From Actinomycetota bacterium (GTDB lineage: Bacteria > Actinomycetota > Actinomycetes > Mycobacteriales > HKI-0501), in assembly GCA_030840805.1 (NCBI GenBank), contig JAVEDU010000003.1, positions 1 through 46,519 on the forward strand: a stretch of DNA of 46,519 bases, written 5' to 3'. Positions 1-7,797 of this stretch are shown piece by piece. The notes beneath the pieces are model-generated. The model was not told the DNA's origin and did no database searches. It saw only the letters and a program-made list of their open reading frames with translations. Made by a program: the position numbers and the translations under genes. Each line of letters begins with the position of its first letter. The stretch's first letter is position 1.

Positions 1-867
1 GCCGAGGGGGTTCACGACCCCCTCCGGCCGCCGGACCTCGCCGTGCTGCTCGGCCAGCGCCGGGGTCATCGCCGCGCCCGCGTAGGCCAACCGGCGCACC
101 GTGGTCGCGTCGCCCAGCCGTCCGGTGTGGAGCAGCGCCCAGTAGATGGTCGGGACGAGGTACAGCGCGGTCACGCCCTCGGTGGTGATGAGCTCCAGCG
201 ATTCGTCCGCGTCGAAGCGCGCCTGCGGGACCCAGGTTCCCCCGGCCACGATCGTCGCGAGCAGCGTCCGGAGCCCCATCGTGTGGAACAGCGGCATCAC
301 CCCGAGGGTCACATCGCCGGGCCGCTGCTGCGTCTGCACGAGATGCGCCACGGCGGCGGCATGCTCGGCGGCGTGGGTGCGCGGCACGCCTTTCGGCCGG
401 CCGGTGGTGCCGGAGGTGTAGAGCAGGACGCTGAGGTCGCGCTCGTCCGGCGGGTCGGGGAGCGCCGCGTCGCGCTCGCCGTCCGCGCTGCTCCGCAGGT
501 CGCTGACGTCGAGGTGGGTACACGGCGCCGCGGTCACGGCGTCGGCGGTGGAGTCGTCGGTGACCAGCAGGGTGGGGGAGGCGTCGCCGAGGCAGTACGC
601 CACCTCGTCCGGACCGAAGCGGGTGGAGAGCGGCACCGAGGTGGCGCCGAGCTTCTGGGCAGCGAGGTGCAGGCTCGCGAGCGGCTCGCCGCCACCGAGC
701 AGGTACGCCACGCGGTCGCCCCGCCGGACCCCGTGGCGGCCGAGCGCGCGGGCCAGCCGGTTCGTGTGGGCGTCCCAGTCGCGGTACGTCATCGGCCGCG
801 GCCCCCCGACGGCCCGACGGGTCGGGTGACGGTCGGCCGTCCACGCGAGTGCTCGCGCCAGATCCAC
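1..867 (-). CDS. Class I adenylate-forming acyl-CoA synthetase, 3' end outside window
   Basis: Reading leftwards from 867 the frame stays open to base 1, giving the first 289 residues of an AMP-binding (ANL) enzyme that activates a carboxylic acid to acyl-AMP and then acyl-CoA. The P-loop signature YTSGTTGRPKGVPRTH lies near residue 165, and the PLFHTMG and YLVPTIY motifs of the N-terminal domain follow; the C-terminal lid domain is beyond the window. The GTG at 867 is preferred because a GGGAG Shine-Dalgarno sits 6 nt upstream (874-878). An in-frame ATG at 912 would lie inside the promoter/operator palindrome. The gene is divergent from a PadR regulator, which probably controls it. Substrate is unknown; fatty or aromatic acids are both possible. 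Confidence 0.88.
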   Translation of the reverse strand, partial: MDLARALAWTADRHPTRRAVGGPRPMTYRDWDAHTNRLARALGRHGVRRGDRVAYLLGGGEPLASLHLAAQKLGATSVPLSTRFGPDEVAYCLGDASPTLLVTDDSTADAVTAAPCTHLDVSDLRSSADGERDAALPDPPDERDLSVLLYTSGTTGRPKGVPRTHAAEHAAAVAHLVQTQQRPGDVTLGVMPLFHTMGLRTLLATIVAGGTWVPQARFDADESLELITTEGVTALYLVPTIYWALLHTGRLGDATTVRRLAYAGAAMTPALAEQHGEVRRPEGVVNPLG

Positions 868-885
868 AACGGCCTCCCGGGCCAA

Positions 886-902
886 CCGTCCGAAACGGAC
901 GG
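886..902. repeat. Perfect 7-bp inverted repeat in the acyl-CoA synthetase 5' leader
   Basis: CCGTCCG (886-892) and CGGACGG (896-902) flank a 3-nt spacer. It lies between the start of the synthetase gene and the divergent promoter region, so it could be a regulator site or an RNA hairpin. The sequence alone does not distinguish these. Confidence 0.5.
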
Positions 903-928
903 TCCGAAGCATATCTATAGACTTCGGA
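903..928. promoter_or_regulatory. Candidate PadR operator overlapping divergent promoters
   Basis: TCCGAAG (903-909) and CTTCGGA (922-928) form perfect 7-bp arms around an AT-rich core that is itself nearly symmetric (TAT at 912-914, ATA at 917-919). The core holds likely -10 boxes on both strands (TAGACT at 918-923 rightward, TATAGA leftward). The palindrome ends on the Shine-Dalgarno of the PadR gene, so binding could shut off both genes. This is an inference from position and symmetry. Confidence 0.6.
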
Positions 929-937
929 GCCGTGTCA

Positions 938-1465
938 ATGGTCAGGTTGTCGACGACGTCCTACGTGGTGCTCGGCATGGTCGCGCTGCGCGGCCCGTCC
1001 ACGCCGTACGACCTCAAGCGCGCGGTCGGGCACTCGGTGGGTTACTTCTGGCACTTCCCGCATGCGCAGCTGTACTCGGAGCCGAAGCGGCTGACGGCGG
1101 CGGGACTGCTGGAGGTGTCCACAGAGGAGACCGGCCGCCGCCGCACGACGTACAGCATCTCGGAGTCGGGACTCGCGGCGCTGCGGAAGTGGCTGGCCGA
1201 GCCCACACACGAGCATTTCCAGATGCGGGACGTCGCCGAGCTGAAGCTGTTCTTCAACGAGGTGGACGACTCCCGCCATGTCCGGGAGCTCGCGCTGGAG
1301 CAGGTTGCCGCGCACGAGAAGCGCATCGCCGAGTACGAGGACATGCAGCGGCGCTTCGACCAGCCGGCGGTGGCGCGGCGGATGATCACGCTCCGGCTCG
1401 GGCTGGAGATGGAGCACGCGGCGCTGCGGTTCTGGCGGTCGCTGGCGGAGGAGACCGAGGACTAG
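938..1465 (+). CDS. PadR family transcriptional regulator
   Basis: The 175-residue protein has the PadR winged-helix fold at its N-terminus (YVVLGMVALRGPSTPYDLKR, recognition region GYFWHFPHAQLYSEPKRL, wing GLLEVSTEETGRRRTTYSI). A C-terminal helical dimerisation region of the Vir_act_alpha_C type follows, with EYEDMQRRF and a C-terminal RFWRSLAEE. PadR proteins are usually ligand-responsive repressors of adjacent genes, here most likely the divergent acyl-CoA synthetase and itself. ATG 938 is chosen because GGAG (926-929) lies 8 nt upstream; a GTG at 932 is an alternative. The effector is unknown. Confidence 0.88.
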   Translation: MVRLSTTSYVVLGMVALRGPSTPYDLKRAVGHSVGYFWHFPHAQLYSEPKRLTAAGLLEVSTEETGRRRTTYSISESGLAALRKWLAEPTHEHFQMRDVAELKLFFNEVDDSRHVRELALEQVAAHEKRIAEYEDMQRRFDQPAVARRMITLRLGLEMEHAALRFWRSLAEETED

Positions 1466-1506
1466 GCCGCCCTGCGGCGACAAGGGCCAGAACCTAGGGT
1501 CCGCGC

Positions 1507-2973
1507 ATGACCATCTTCCGGACGAAGCCGGTCGAGGACGTCCTGGCCCAGCAGGTGGACACCGGAGACGGGCAGACCCTGCGGCGCAGCCTCGGCCCGT
1601 GGGACCTGACCGGCTTCGGCGTCGGGATCGTCATCGGCACGGGGATCTTCACGCTCACCGGTGTCGAGGCGCGTCAGCATGCGGGACCCGCCGTCGCGCT
1701 CGCGTTCGGGATCGCCGGCGTGGTGAGCCTGCTCGCGGCGCTCTGCTACGCCGAGCTGGCGTCCAGCGTGCCCGCGGCCGGCAGCGCCTACACCTACGCC
1801 TACGCCACGATGGGGGAGGTCGTCGCGTGGGTCATCGGCTGGGACCTGGTGCTGGAGTTCGCGCTCGGCGCCGCGGTCGTCGCGCGGGGCTGGTCCGGAT
1901 ACCTGCAGAACCTGTTCGGGCTGCCCGCCTGGTTCGCGGGCGAGGGGTCGACCGTCAACCTCGCCGCCATCGCGATCGTGCTGCTCCTGGGCACCGTCGC
2001 GACGGTGGGAATCCGGCAGTCCGCCCGGGTCACCAACGTCCTCGTGCTCGTGAAGGTCGCGGTGTGCGTGTTCGTCGTCGTGGCCGGGGCGTTCTTCGTC
2101 CGCGCGCAGAACTGGGTGCCGTTCATCCCGCCGCCCGAGCCGGTCCGGGCGGGTACCGGCGGGCTGGCGCAGCCGGTGGTGCAGGCGCTGTTCGGGCTGG
2201 AGCCCTCGGCGTTCGGGATCGCCGGGGTGTTCACGGCGGCGGCGGTCGTGTTCTTCGCGTACACCGGCTTCGAGGCGGTCGCGAATCTCGGTGAGGAGAC
2301 CCGCAGGCCGTCCCGCGACCTCCCGTTGGGGCTGCTCGGCACGCTCGGGATCTGCAGCGTGCTGTACATCGGGGTCTCGCTCGTCGTGACCGGGATGGTG
2401 AACTTCCGGCAGCTCGACATCGGCGCCCCGATCGCGGACGCCTTCGACCGGGTGGACGCCGGGTGGGCCTCGGCGCTGGTGTCGATCGCGGCCGTCGCGG
2501 GCCTGACCACGGTGATCCTCGTCGACATCATCGCGATGGGGCGGATCGGATTCGCGATGGGCCGGGACCGGCTGCTGCCCCCGGCCGTGGCGAAGGTCCA
2601 CCCGCGGTGGGGGACGCCGTACCGGATCACGATCGCGACGACGCTGTTCGTCGCGGTGCTCGCGGGCTTCGTGCCGCTGGGCACGCTCGCGAACCTGGTG
2701 AGCATCGGCACGCTGTTCGCGTTCGTGCTGGTCTCCGCCGCCGTGGTCGTGCTGCGGCGGACCCGGCCGGACATGCCGCGGCCGTTCCGCACGCCGTTCA
2801 GCCCGGTCGTACCGGTGCTGTCGGTGCTCGCGTGCCTGTACCTGATGGCGAACCTCAGCATCGAGACGTGGCTGCGGTTCGGGACCTGGATGGCGCTGGG
2901 GCTGGTCGTGTACTTCCTCTACGGCCGCCGGCACGCGCGCCTGGCCGACCGGGAGCACGCCGGGTCCGGTTGA
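1507..2973 (+). CDS. APC superfamily amino acid permease (CAT/YfnA-like)
   Basis: This 488-residue integral membrane protein has about 12 predicted hydrophobic helices. The first carries the APC signature GFGVGIVIGTGIFTLTG, where unwound TM1 binds the substrate backbone, followed by HAGPAVALAF and CYAELASSVPAAGSAYTY. It resembles cationic amino acid transporter-like permeases and should import an amino acid or amine by proton symport. A -10-like TAGGGT (1495-1500) sits 6 nt before the ATG with a CTGCGG hexamer 17 nt further up, and no Shine-Dalgarno is visible, so a leaderless transcript is likely. The gene follows padR by 41 bp but probably has its own promoter. Exact substrate cannot be read from sequence. 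Confidence 0.9.
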   Translation: MTIFRTKPVEDVLAQQVDTGDGQTLRRSLGPWDLTGFGVGIVIGTGIFTLTGVEARQHAGPAVALAFGIAGVVSLLAALCYAELASSVPAAGSAYTYAYATMGEVVAWVIGWDLVLEFALGAAVVARGWSGYLQNLFGLPAWFAGEGSTVNLAAIAIVLLLGTVATVGIRQSARVTNVLVLVKVAVCVFVVVAGAFFVRAQNWVPFIPPPEPVRAGTGGLAQPVVQALFGLEPSAFGIAGVFTAAAVVFFAYTGFEAVANLGEETRRPSRDLPLGLLGTLGICSVLYIGVSLVVTGMVNFRQLDIGAPIADAFDRVDAGWASALVSIAAVAGLTTVILVDIIAMGRIGFAMGRDRLLPPAVAKVHPRWGTPYRITIATTLFVAVLAGFVPLGTLANLVSIGTLFAFVLVSAAVVVLRRTRPDMPRPFRTPFSPVVPVLSVLACLYLMANLSIETWLRFGTWMALGLVVYFLYGRRHARLADREHAGSG

Positions 2974-3225
2974 CCGGCTCCGGCGGGGGCACCACGCCGC
3001 CACGGGCGGAGCCGGGCACGACTGCTCGTACGGAGCTCACCTGGCCTTGGCGGCGGAGTCCTCGCAGCTCCGGCCGCCCCGGGCAGCCGGCGCTCACGCT
3101 CGGGTTCCCCCTCGTGCTGTGCCGTTCACGTTCATGATGCCGTGGCCGGCCACCGCGGCCCGCGCCACGACGCGGACGCGCTGCCGTACGCCCTCGCGCA
3201 CCGCGGTGAGCTCGAGGGCGGGTGG

Positions 3226-4989
3226 TCAGCCGCCCAGGTGCGCGACCGCGGCGTCGAGACGCTCCGCGAGCTCCCGCAGCGCGTCCGCGGACGGGTGGTC
3301 GACGTCGAGGTTCGCCGTCTCCCGGAGCTGGTCGCGGTCCGCCACCACGACGGCCCCGGCCAGGCGGTCCGCGGTGAGGTCGGCACCGGCGACGACGTGT
3401 GTCTCGCCCGCCAGCAGGACGAGGGTCGCGCCGGGTTCGGCGGACCCGAGCAGGTCGCGGACGTCGGCGGCGGTGACGATGGCCATGGGGCGGGTTCCTT
3501 TCGTCGCGGACAGCGGGCGGACGGCGGGCGCCTGGAGCACCGCGCCGTCGGGGCCGAAGCGGGAGCCGTGGAGCGGGCAGTCCCAGCTGCGTTCGGCGTC
3601 GTTCCACTGGACGACGCCGCCGAGGTGGGTGCAGACCGCGCTCACGGTCCGCTCGGTGCCGTCGGTCCGGCTGACTCCGCAGGGCCGGATCCCGCACCGG
3701 ACGAGCCGGCCCTCGCCCTCGGACAGCGCCGGAGGGGAGGAGGGCCGGGGACGGATCCAGTCCACCGCGAGCCGGAACGCGGCCTCGGCGTTGTGGCGGG
3801 CGAACGGGGCGGCGGCGGAGATCGGCGGCCGGCGTGCCGGGCTGAAGACGTCCGCCCACGGGTTCTCGGTGCCGGTACAGAGGTCGGCCAGCACCAGGGC
3901 GGCCGCGGTGCCGTTCGTCATGCCCCACTTGTCGAACCCCGTCGCGGTGAACACGCGGTCGCTGTGCGGCAGCAGCGGACCGACGTAGGGCAGCAGGTCG
4001 ATCGTCGCGTAGTCCTGCGCCGACCAGCGGTACGCGACCTCCTGCACCGGGAAGTGCCGGACCGACCAGGCGAGGAGGTCGGCGACGTGGCGGGAGGTGG
4101 GGTGGTCGTGGCCCGTCTTGTGCCCGTTCCCGCCGACGAGCAGGTACTCCCCGTCCGGGTCCGAGGCGGTGCGCAGGGACCGGGTGGGCGAGTCGACCGA
4201 GAGGTACATCCCGGCCGGTGGACGTTCCCCGATCCGCAGCGCGAGGGCATAGGAGCGATGCGGTTCCGCGCGGGCGAAGTAGAGGCCCCGGTCGAGGACG
4301 GGCAGCCCGGTGGCGACGACCACCCGACCGGCAGCCAGCCGCCCCCGGTCGGTCGTCACCGTGCCGCCGCGGACCGAGAGGACCCGGGTGCCCTCGTGCA
4401 CGCTGCCGCCCGCGGCGATCACCTCGTCGGCGAGCCGGTGCAGGTGCGGCACGGGGTCGAACTGGAACTGGTCCGGTACCCGCACGGCGGCCGCGACGGG
4501 GAACGGGAGGTCCGTGTCCGCGGTGACATGGGCGGTCACACCGGCCCGGCCGAGCGCCTCCGCCTCCCGGGTGAGCAGCCCGGCGGTGGAGGCCTGCGTC
4601 GTGTACGTCACCGCGTCCCGCCGCTCCACCGGCACCGCGGCGCGGGCCAGTCGCTCGGCGATCCAGTCGAGGCCCGCGGCATTCGCCGCCGCGTACGCCG
4701 CGGTGCGCTCCGGGCCGTGCCGCTGCTCCAGGCGGTGATACTTGGCCCCGTGGAGCACAGACACCTTCGCGGTCGTATATCCGGTCGTCCCGGCCCCGAC
4801 GTACCGCGCCTCGAGGACGGCCACCGTGGCGCCGCGTTCGGCCAGCAGCGCGGCGGTGGTGAGACCGACGATGCCCGCGCCGATCACCACGACGTCGAAC
4901 CGCTCGCCCGCCGACGCGTCCCACGGCGGGTGGCCGGGGCGCGGACCGGCGAGCCACAGTGACCGGGGACGGTCGGGAAGGGTCAGCAT
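3226..4989 (-). CDS. FAD-dependent oxidoreductase with Rieske domain and extra C-terminal unit
   Basis: The 587-residue protein has an N-terminal DAO-type FAD fold (dinucleotide motif VVVIGAGIVGLTTAALLAE near residue 33). A Rieske [2Fe-2S] domain near residues 440-490 has both ligand motifs, CTHLGG and CPLHGSRF. This DAO-Rieske architecture matches YhfW-type proteins. From about residue 502 an 86-residue tail (starting MAIVTAADVRDLLGS) extends beyond the usual Rieske end; its first Met has an AAAGGA box 9 nt upstream (3496-3501), so it might also be made as a separate protein. ATG 4989 is chosen because the conserved N-terminal region follows directly. The thioesterase gene ends 38 bp upstream on the same strand. 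Substrate is unknown; small amine or amino acid oxidation is typical of the fold. Confidence 0.85.
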   Translation of the reverse strand: MLTLPDRPRSLWLAGPRPGHPPWDASAGERFDVVVIGAGIVGLTTAALLAERGATVAVLEARYVGAGTTGYTTAKVSVLHGAKYHRLEQRHGPERTAAYAAANAAGLDWIAERLARAAVPVERRDAVTYTTQASTAGLLTREAEALGRAGVTAHVTADTDLPFPVAAAVRVPDQFQFDPVPHLHRLADEVIAAGGSVHEGTRVLSVRGGTVTTDRGRLAAGRVVVATGLPVLDRGLYFARAEPHRSYALALRIGERPPAGMYLSVDSPTRSLRTASDPDGEYLLVGGNGHKTGHDHPTSRHVADLLAWSVRHFPVQEVAYRWSAQDYATIDLLPYVGPLLPHSDRVFTATGFDKWGMTNGTAAALVLADLCTGTENPWADVFSPARRPPISAAAPFARHNAEAAFRLAVDWIRPRPSSPPALSEGEGRLVRCGIRPCGVSRTDGTERTVSAVCTHLGGVVQWNDAERSWDCPLHGSRFGPDGAVLQAPAVRPLSATKGTRPMAIVTAADVRDLLGSAEPGATLVLLAGETHVVAGADLTADRLAGAVVVADRDQLRETANLDVDHPSADALRELAERLDAAVAHLGG

Positions 4990-5027
4990 GCGCAGTCCCT
5001 GCCCCGGCCGGGGGTGGGCCAAACCCG

Positions 5028-5819
5028 TCAGCCACGCGGCTGGACGACCAGGGTCTGCAGGCCGTATCCGAGCTCGCCGGTCCGGTCGGAGAGCAGAGTG
5101 TGCGCGCAGCCGATCCCGTCGGCGTCGATCGTGGTCGCCGACGCCAGGCACACCCACTCGTCGGCGGGGTGCCGGTGCAGCAGCACGGTGAGGTCGGAGT
5201 TCACGAACGTCCACTCGCGAATGTCGAGCGCCGCGCTGACGCCGCTGCCGGAGTCGGCGACGATGAGCACCCGCTCGACCGGCGCCGGCTTCCGGCCCGC
5301 GACGAGGTCCACTGTGGGCCGTGCCCAGACGACGGCGGGCCCCGGCTCGGCCACCGACCCGCTGGACGGCCGCCACTCGACCGCCGTCATGTAGCCGTCG
5401 AGATGCGCGCCCGCCCAGGCCAGCGGACCGGCGGGCGGTGGCAGTGGCGGGGGGTGCGCGTCGCCTGCGACCGCCGGCACCGAGCCCGGCGTGGCGGCCA
5501 CCCGGGACGCCGTCATCCGCATCACCGGCTGCCCGGCGGCGGTCAGCTCGGCCTCGACCAGTTCGGTGCGGCGGCCGGATCGGAGCACCCGTACGGTCGT
5601 GACGAGGTCGGCGATCGGGACCGGTCGCATGAGCTCCACGGTGAGCCGGGCGAGGCGCAGCTCCGGCCGGGACGGGGTGCCCTGTTCGATCGCGTAGGCC
5701 AGCAGCGCGCTGGGCGGGCCGCCGTGCTGGGCGCGGGGGTCCCAGGGGCCGGCGGTGGCCGGAGTGCTGCGGAACAGGTGCTCGTCCAGCTGCTCGTAGA
5801 ACGCGTCCAACGCGGGCAC
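5028..5819 (-). CDS. TesB-like acyl-CoA thioesterase (double hotdog)
   Basis: The 263-residue protein matches the acyl-CoA thioesterase II/TesB-like double-hotdog family. The N-terminal hotdog has WDPRAQHGGPPSALLAYAIE and LTVELMRPVPIADLVTTV; the second carries WTFVNSDLTVLLHRHPADEW and ends near CAHTLLSDRTGELGYG. Such enzymes hydrolyse acyl-CoA thioesters to free acid and CoA in the cytoplasm. The start is a GTG; the ATG-less N-terminus PALDAFYEQLDEHLF is typical of the family. It is divergent from yjbQ (41 bp apart) and followed by the FAD/Rieske gene on the same strand. Confidence 0.85.
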   Translation of the reverse strand: MPALDAFYEQLDEHLFRSTPATAGPWDPRAQHGGPPSALLAYAIEQGTPSRPELRLARLTVELMRPVPIADLVTTVRVLRSGRRTELVEAELTAAGQPVMRMTASRVAATPGSVPAVAGDAHPPPLPPPAGPLAWAGAHLDGYMTAVEWRPSSGSVAEPGPAVVWARPTVDLVAGRKPAPVERVLIVADSGSGVSAALDIREWTFVNSDLTVLLHRHPADEWVCLASATTIDADGIGCAHTLLSDRTGELGYGLQTLVVQPRG

Positions 5820-5860
5820 TCCGTCGTCTCGGGGTCTTCCCGGGACGCTACCGTCCTGCG

Positions 5861-6262
5861 ATGGACACCACCGAGTTGCGGGTCGAGACCGGCGACCGGC
5901 TCGTCACGGACCTCACCGGAGCGGCACTGGACTTCTGCCGGGACCGCGGTGACGGGCTGCTGAACGTCTTCGTCCCGCACGCCACGGCCGGTGTGGCGCT
6001 GATGGAGACCGGCTCGGGCAGCGAGGGCGACCTGGCCGACGCGCTCGACCGGATGTTGCCGCCGGACGACCGCTACGGCCACCGGCACGGCTCGCGGGGG
6101 CACGGCCGCGATCACGTGCTACCCGCGTTCGTGTCGCCGTCGGTGACGGTGCCGGTCGTCAACGGTGCGCCGCAGCTCGGCACCTGGCAGAGCCTCGTGC
6201 TGGTCGACTCCAACGTCGACAACCGCTCGCGGCACGTGCGGCTCAGCTTCGTCGCGGGCTGA
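5861..6262 (+). CDS. YjbQ/UPF0047 family protein
   Basis: This 133-residue protein is the full length of the YjbQ (TIGR00149) family. Visible hallmarks are NVFVPHATAGVALMETG, a His/Asp-rich loop with HRHGSRGHGRDH, and the C-terminal GAPQLGTWQSLVLVDSN segment. E. coli YjbQ has weak thiamine phosphate synthase activity and can rescue thiE mutants; the physiological role is unsettled. A -10-like TACCGT (5849-5854) lies 6 nt before the ATG and no Shine-Dalgarno is present, suggesting leaderless expression. It heads a run of three small same-strand genes. Confidence 0.88.
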   Translation: MDTTELRVETGDRLVTDLTGAALDFCRDRGDGLLNVFVPHATAGVALMETGSGSEGDLADALDRMLPPDDRYGHRHGSRGHGRDHVLPAFVSPSVTVPVVNGAPQLGTWQSLVLVDSNVDNRSRHVRLSFVAG

Positions 6263-6294
6263 ATGACTCCCGATCCGGTGGGTACACCCCCGCC

Positions 6295-6537
6295 ATGGCT
6301 ACTGGTGAGACCGGTTTCGACGATGTCAGCTACGACCTGATCTCGGTGCAGTATCACTCGCTCAAGGCGGGCCACGACTACGGTCAGTACGTCCGCGACG
6401 CCCGGAACGCGGAGCGCAACGACATCGCGGAGTTCTTCGAGCAGATCATGTCGGAGGACTCGGCCAGGGCGAAGCGGTGCCACGAGTTCCTCAAGGAGCT
6501 GTCCGGCAGCGCCGAGTCCGGCCCGGCCGTGACCTGA
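6295..6537 (+). CDS. Small conserved helical protein, function unknown
   Basis: The 80-residue acidic, helical protein starts with GFDDVSYDLISVQYHSLKAG and continues with YVRDARNAERNDIAEFFEQI and EDSARAKRCHEFLKEL. The pattern resembles small actinobacterial proteins that look like half of a ferritin-type helical bundle, but I see no complete metal-binding E..ExxH pair, so no function is assigned. TACACC (6283-6288) sits 6 nt upstream of the ATG, consistent with a leaderless start. It lies 32 bp after yjbQ and 46 bp before the DUF309 gene. Confidence 0.75.
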   Translation: MATGETGFDDVSYDLISVQYHSLKAGHDYGQYVRDARNAERNDIAEFFEQIMSEDSARAKRCHEFLKELSGSAESGPAVT

Positions 6538-6583
6538 GGCACGTACCTCGACAGCGTTCCGGGCGGCTGCCAGGCTGCGGGGC

Positions 6584-7048
6584 ATGGGTGCGAGGGAACG
6601 TGACGCCGAGGGCCGGCCGCTGAACGCGCGGCCCCGGGACGGGCTCGGCCGCCCGCTGCGGCGCGACGAGGACGGCGTGGAGCGGGTCCCGGACGGCCTC
6701 ACGCTGCCCCCGGCGGAGTCGCTCGCCGAGGCGCAGCGGCTGCTCGACGAGGGGATGCCGTTCCACGCCCACGAGGTGCTGGAGGGCACCTGGAAGGCGG
6801 CACCCGAACCCGAGCGGGACCTCTGGCAGGGGCTGGCGCAGCTCGCGGTCGGCCTCACGCATGCGCTGCGGGGCAACCTGGGCGGTGCGGCGACGTTGCT
6901 GGAGCGCGGCCGCGAACGCATCGAGCCGTACGCCGCCGCGCCGCCGCACGGCATCGACGTGCCGGGCCTGCTCGCCTGGGCCGACCTCACGGTCGCCTAC
7001 CTGGCGGACCCGGACCACCCGCCGGCGGCACCGCGGCTGCGGCGTTAG
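6584..7048 (+). CDS. DUF309 domain protein
   Basis: The 154-residue protein has a charged N-terminus followed by the DUF309 core: AQRLLDEGMPFHAHEVLEGTWKAAPEP, then DLWQGLAQLAVGLTHALRGN and GAATLLERGRERI. The FHAHEVLEGTW motif is the family signature; it is an all-helical cytoplasmic protein with no established activity. A good promoter is visible: TCGACA (6548-6553), a 17-bp spacer, CAGGCT (6571-6576), then 7 nt to the ATG, so transcription probably begins at the start codon. Its TAG stop overlaps the stop of the convergent enoyl-CoA hydratase gene. Confidence 0.85.
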   Translation: MGARERDAEGRPLNARPRDGLGRPLRRDEDGVERVPDGLTLPPAESLAEAQRLLDEGMPFHAHEVLEGTWKAAPEPERDLWQGLAQLAVGLTHALRGNLGGAATLLERGRERIEPYAAAPPHGIDVPGLLAWADLTVAYLADPDHPPAAPRLRR

Positions 7049-7797
7049 CCCCGCGGCCACTCCGGCGAGCGGCGCTCGCCGAACGCGGCCACGCCCTCCC
7101 GGCCCGCCGGGCTGTCCGCGCAGGCGGCGATCGAGGCGGCCTCGGCGTCGAGGTGCTCGGACAGGCCGCGGTCCGGGGCGTCCCACAGCAGGCGCTTGGT
7201 CCGGCCCAGCGAGCCGGTCGGGCCCGCGGCGAGGGTCGCGGCGAGCGTCTCGGCCTCGGCCCGCACCTCCGCGTCCGGCACCAGCCGGGACAGCAGGCCC
7301 ATGCGGTACGCCTCCTCGCCGGTCAGCACGCCGTCGGTGAGGATCAGGTCGCGGGCCCGCGCGGCGCCGACGGCCCGCTGCAGCGTCCACGACATGCCGC
7401 CGTCGGGGGAGTACCCGATGCCGGGATACGCGGCGCGGAACCGCGTGCCCGGGCCGCCGATCGCGATGTCGGCCGCGCAGGCGATGCTCATGCCCGCGCC
7501 GGCCGCCCAGCCGTGGACTCCGGCGACGACCGGCACCGGCGCGTCCACCAGCGCGCGGACGAAGTCGTGCAGCTCCCGGGCCATCGCGCCGACGAAGCCC
7601 CGGCGGTCCTCGGCGCCGGCGAAATGCTTGACGTTGCCGCCGGTGCAGAAGTTCGCCCCGTCACTCGCGAGCAGCACGCTGCCGGTCTCCGGGCCGAGGG
7701 AGACCAGTGCGGCCGTGGCCGCGCGGACGCCGGTCATGTCGAGGGTGTTGCCCGCCGCCGCGGTGGCGATCACGCAGCGGAGCACGCGGTCGGACAT
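7045..7797 (-). CDS. Enoyl-CoA hydratase/isomerase family protein
   Basis: The 250-residue crotonase-fold protein has the first oxyanion-hole segment DGANFCTGGNVKHFAG and the second VHGWAAGAGMSIACAADIAI. Where classical hydratases have a catalytic Glu, this protein has YSPDGGMSW with Asp, a pattern seen in many isomerase or atypical crotonases. It should act on an acyl-CoA in beta-oxidation-like catabolism. Its ATG shares one base with the TGA of the upstream CoA-transferase-family gene (TGATG at 7795-7799), so the two are translationally coupled. The gene ends in a convergent 4-base overlap with the DUF309 gene. Confidence 0.9.
   Translation of the reverse strand: MSDRVLRCVIATAAAGNTLDMTGVRAATAALVSLGPETGSVLLASDGANFCTGGNVKHFAGAEDRRGFVGAMARELHDFVRALVDAPVPVVAGVHGWAAGAGMSIACAADIAIGGPGTRFRAAYPGIGYSPDGGMSWTLQRAVGAARARDLILTDGVLTGEEAYRMGLLSRLVPDAEVRAEAETLAATLAAGPTGSLGRTKRLLWDAPDRGLSEHLDAEAASIAACADSPAGREGVAAFGERRSPEWPRG

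Noticed and set aside
43-1497. Long open frame of 484 codons on the plus strand
   Set aside because: It covers the antisense of the acyl-CoA synthetase and the padR gene in another frame, with Arg/Gly/Ala-rich composition typical of GC-rich shadow frames.
1462-3003. 513-codon minus-strand frame
   Set aside because: It is antisense to a clear 12-helix permease and is rich in Arg, His and Asp with no domain.
2974-3225. 250-bp gap after the permease gene
   Set aside because: I looked for small genes and terminators; only a 13-codon frame and no stable hairpin with a U-tract was seen.
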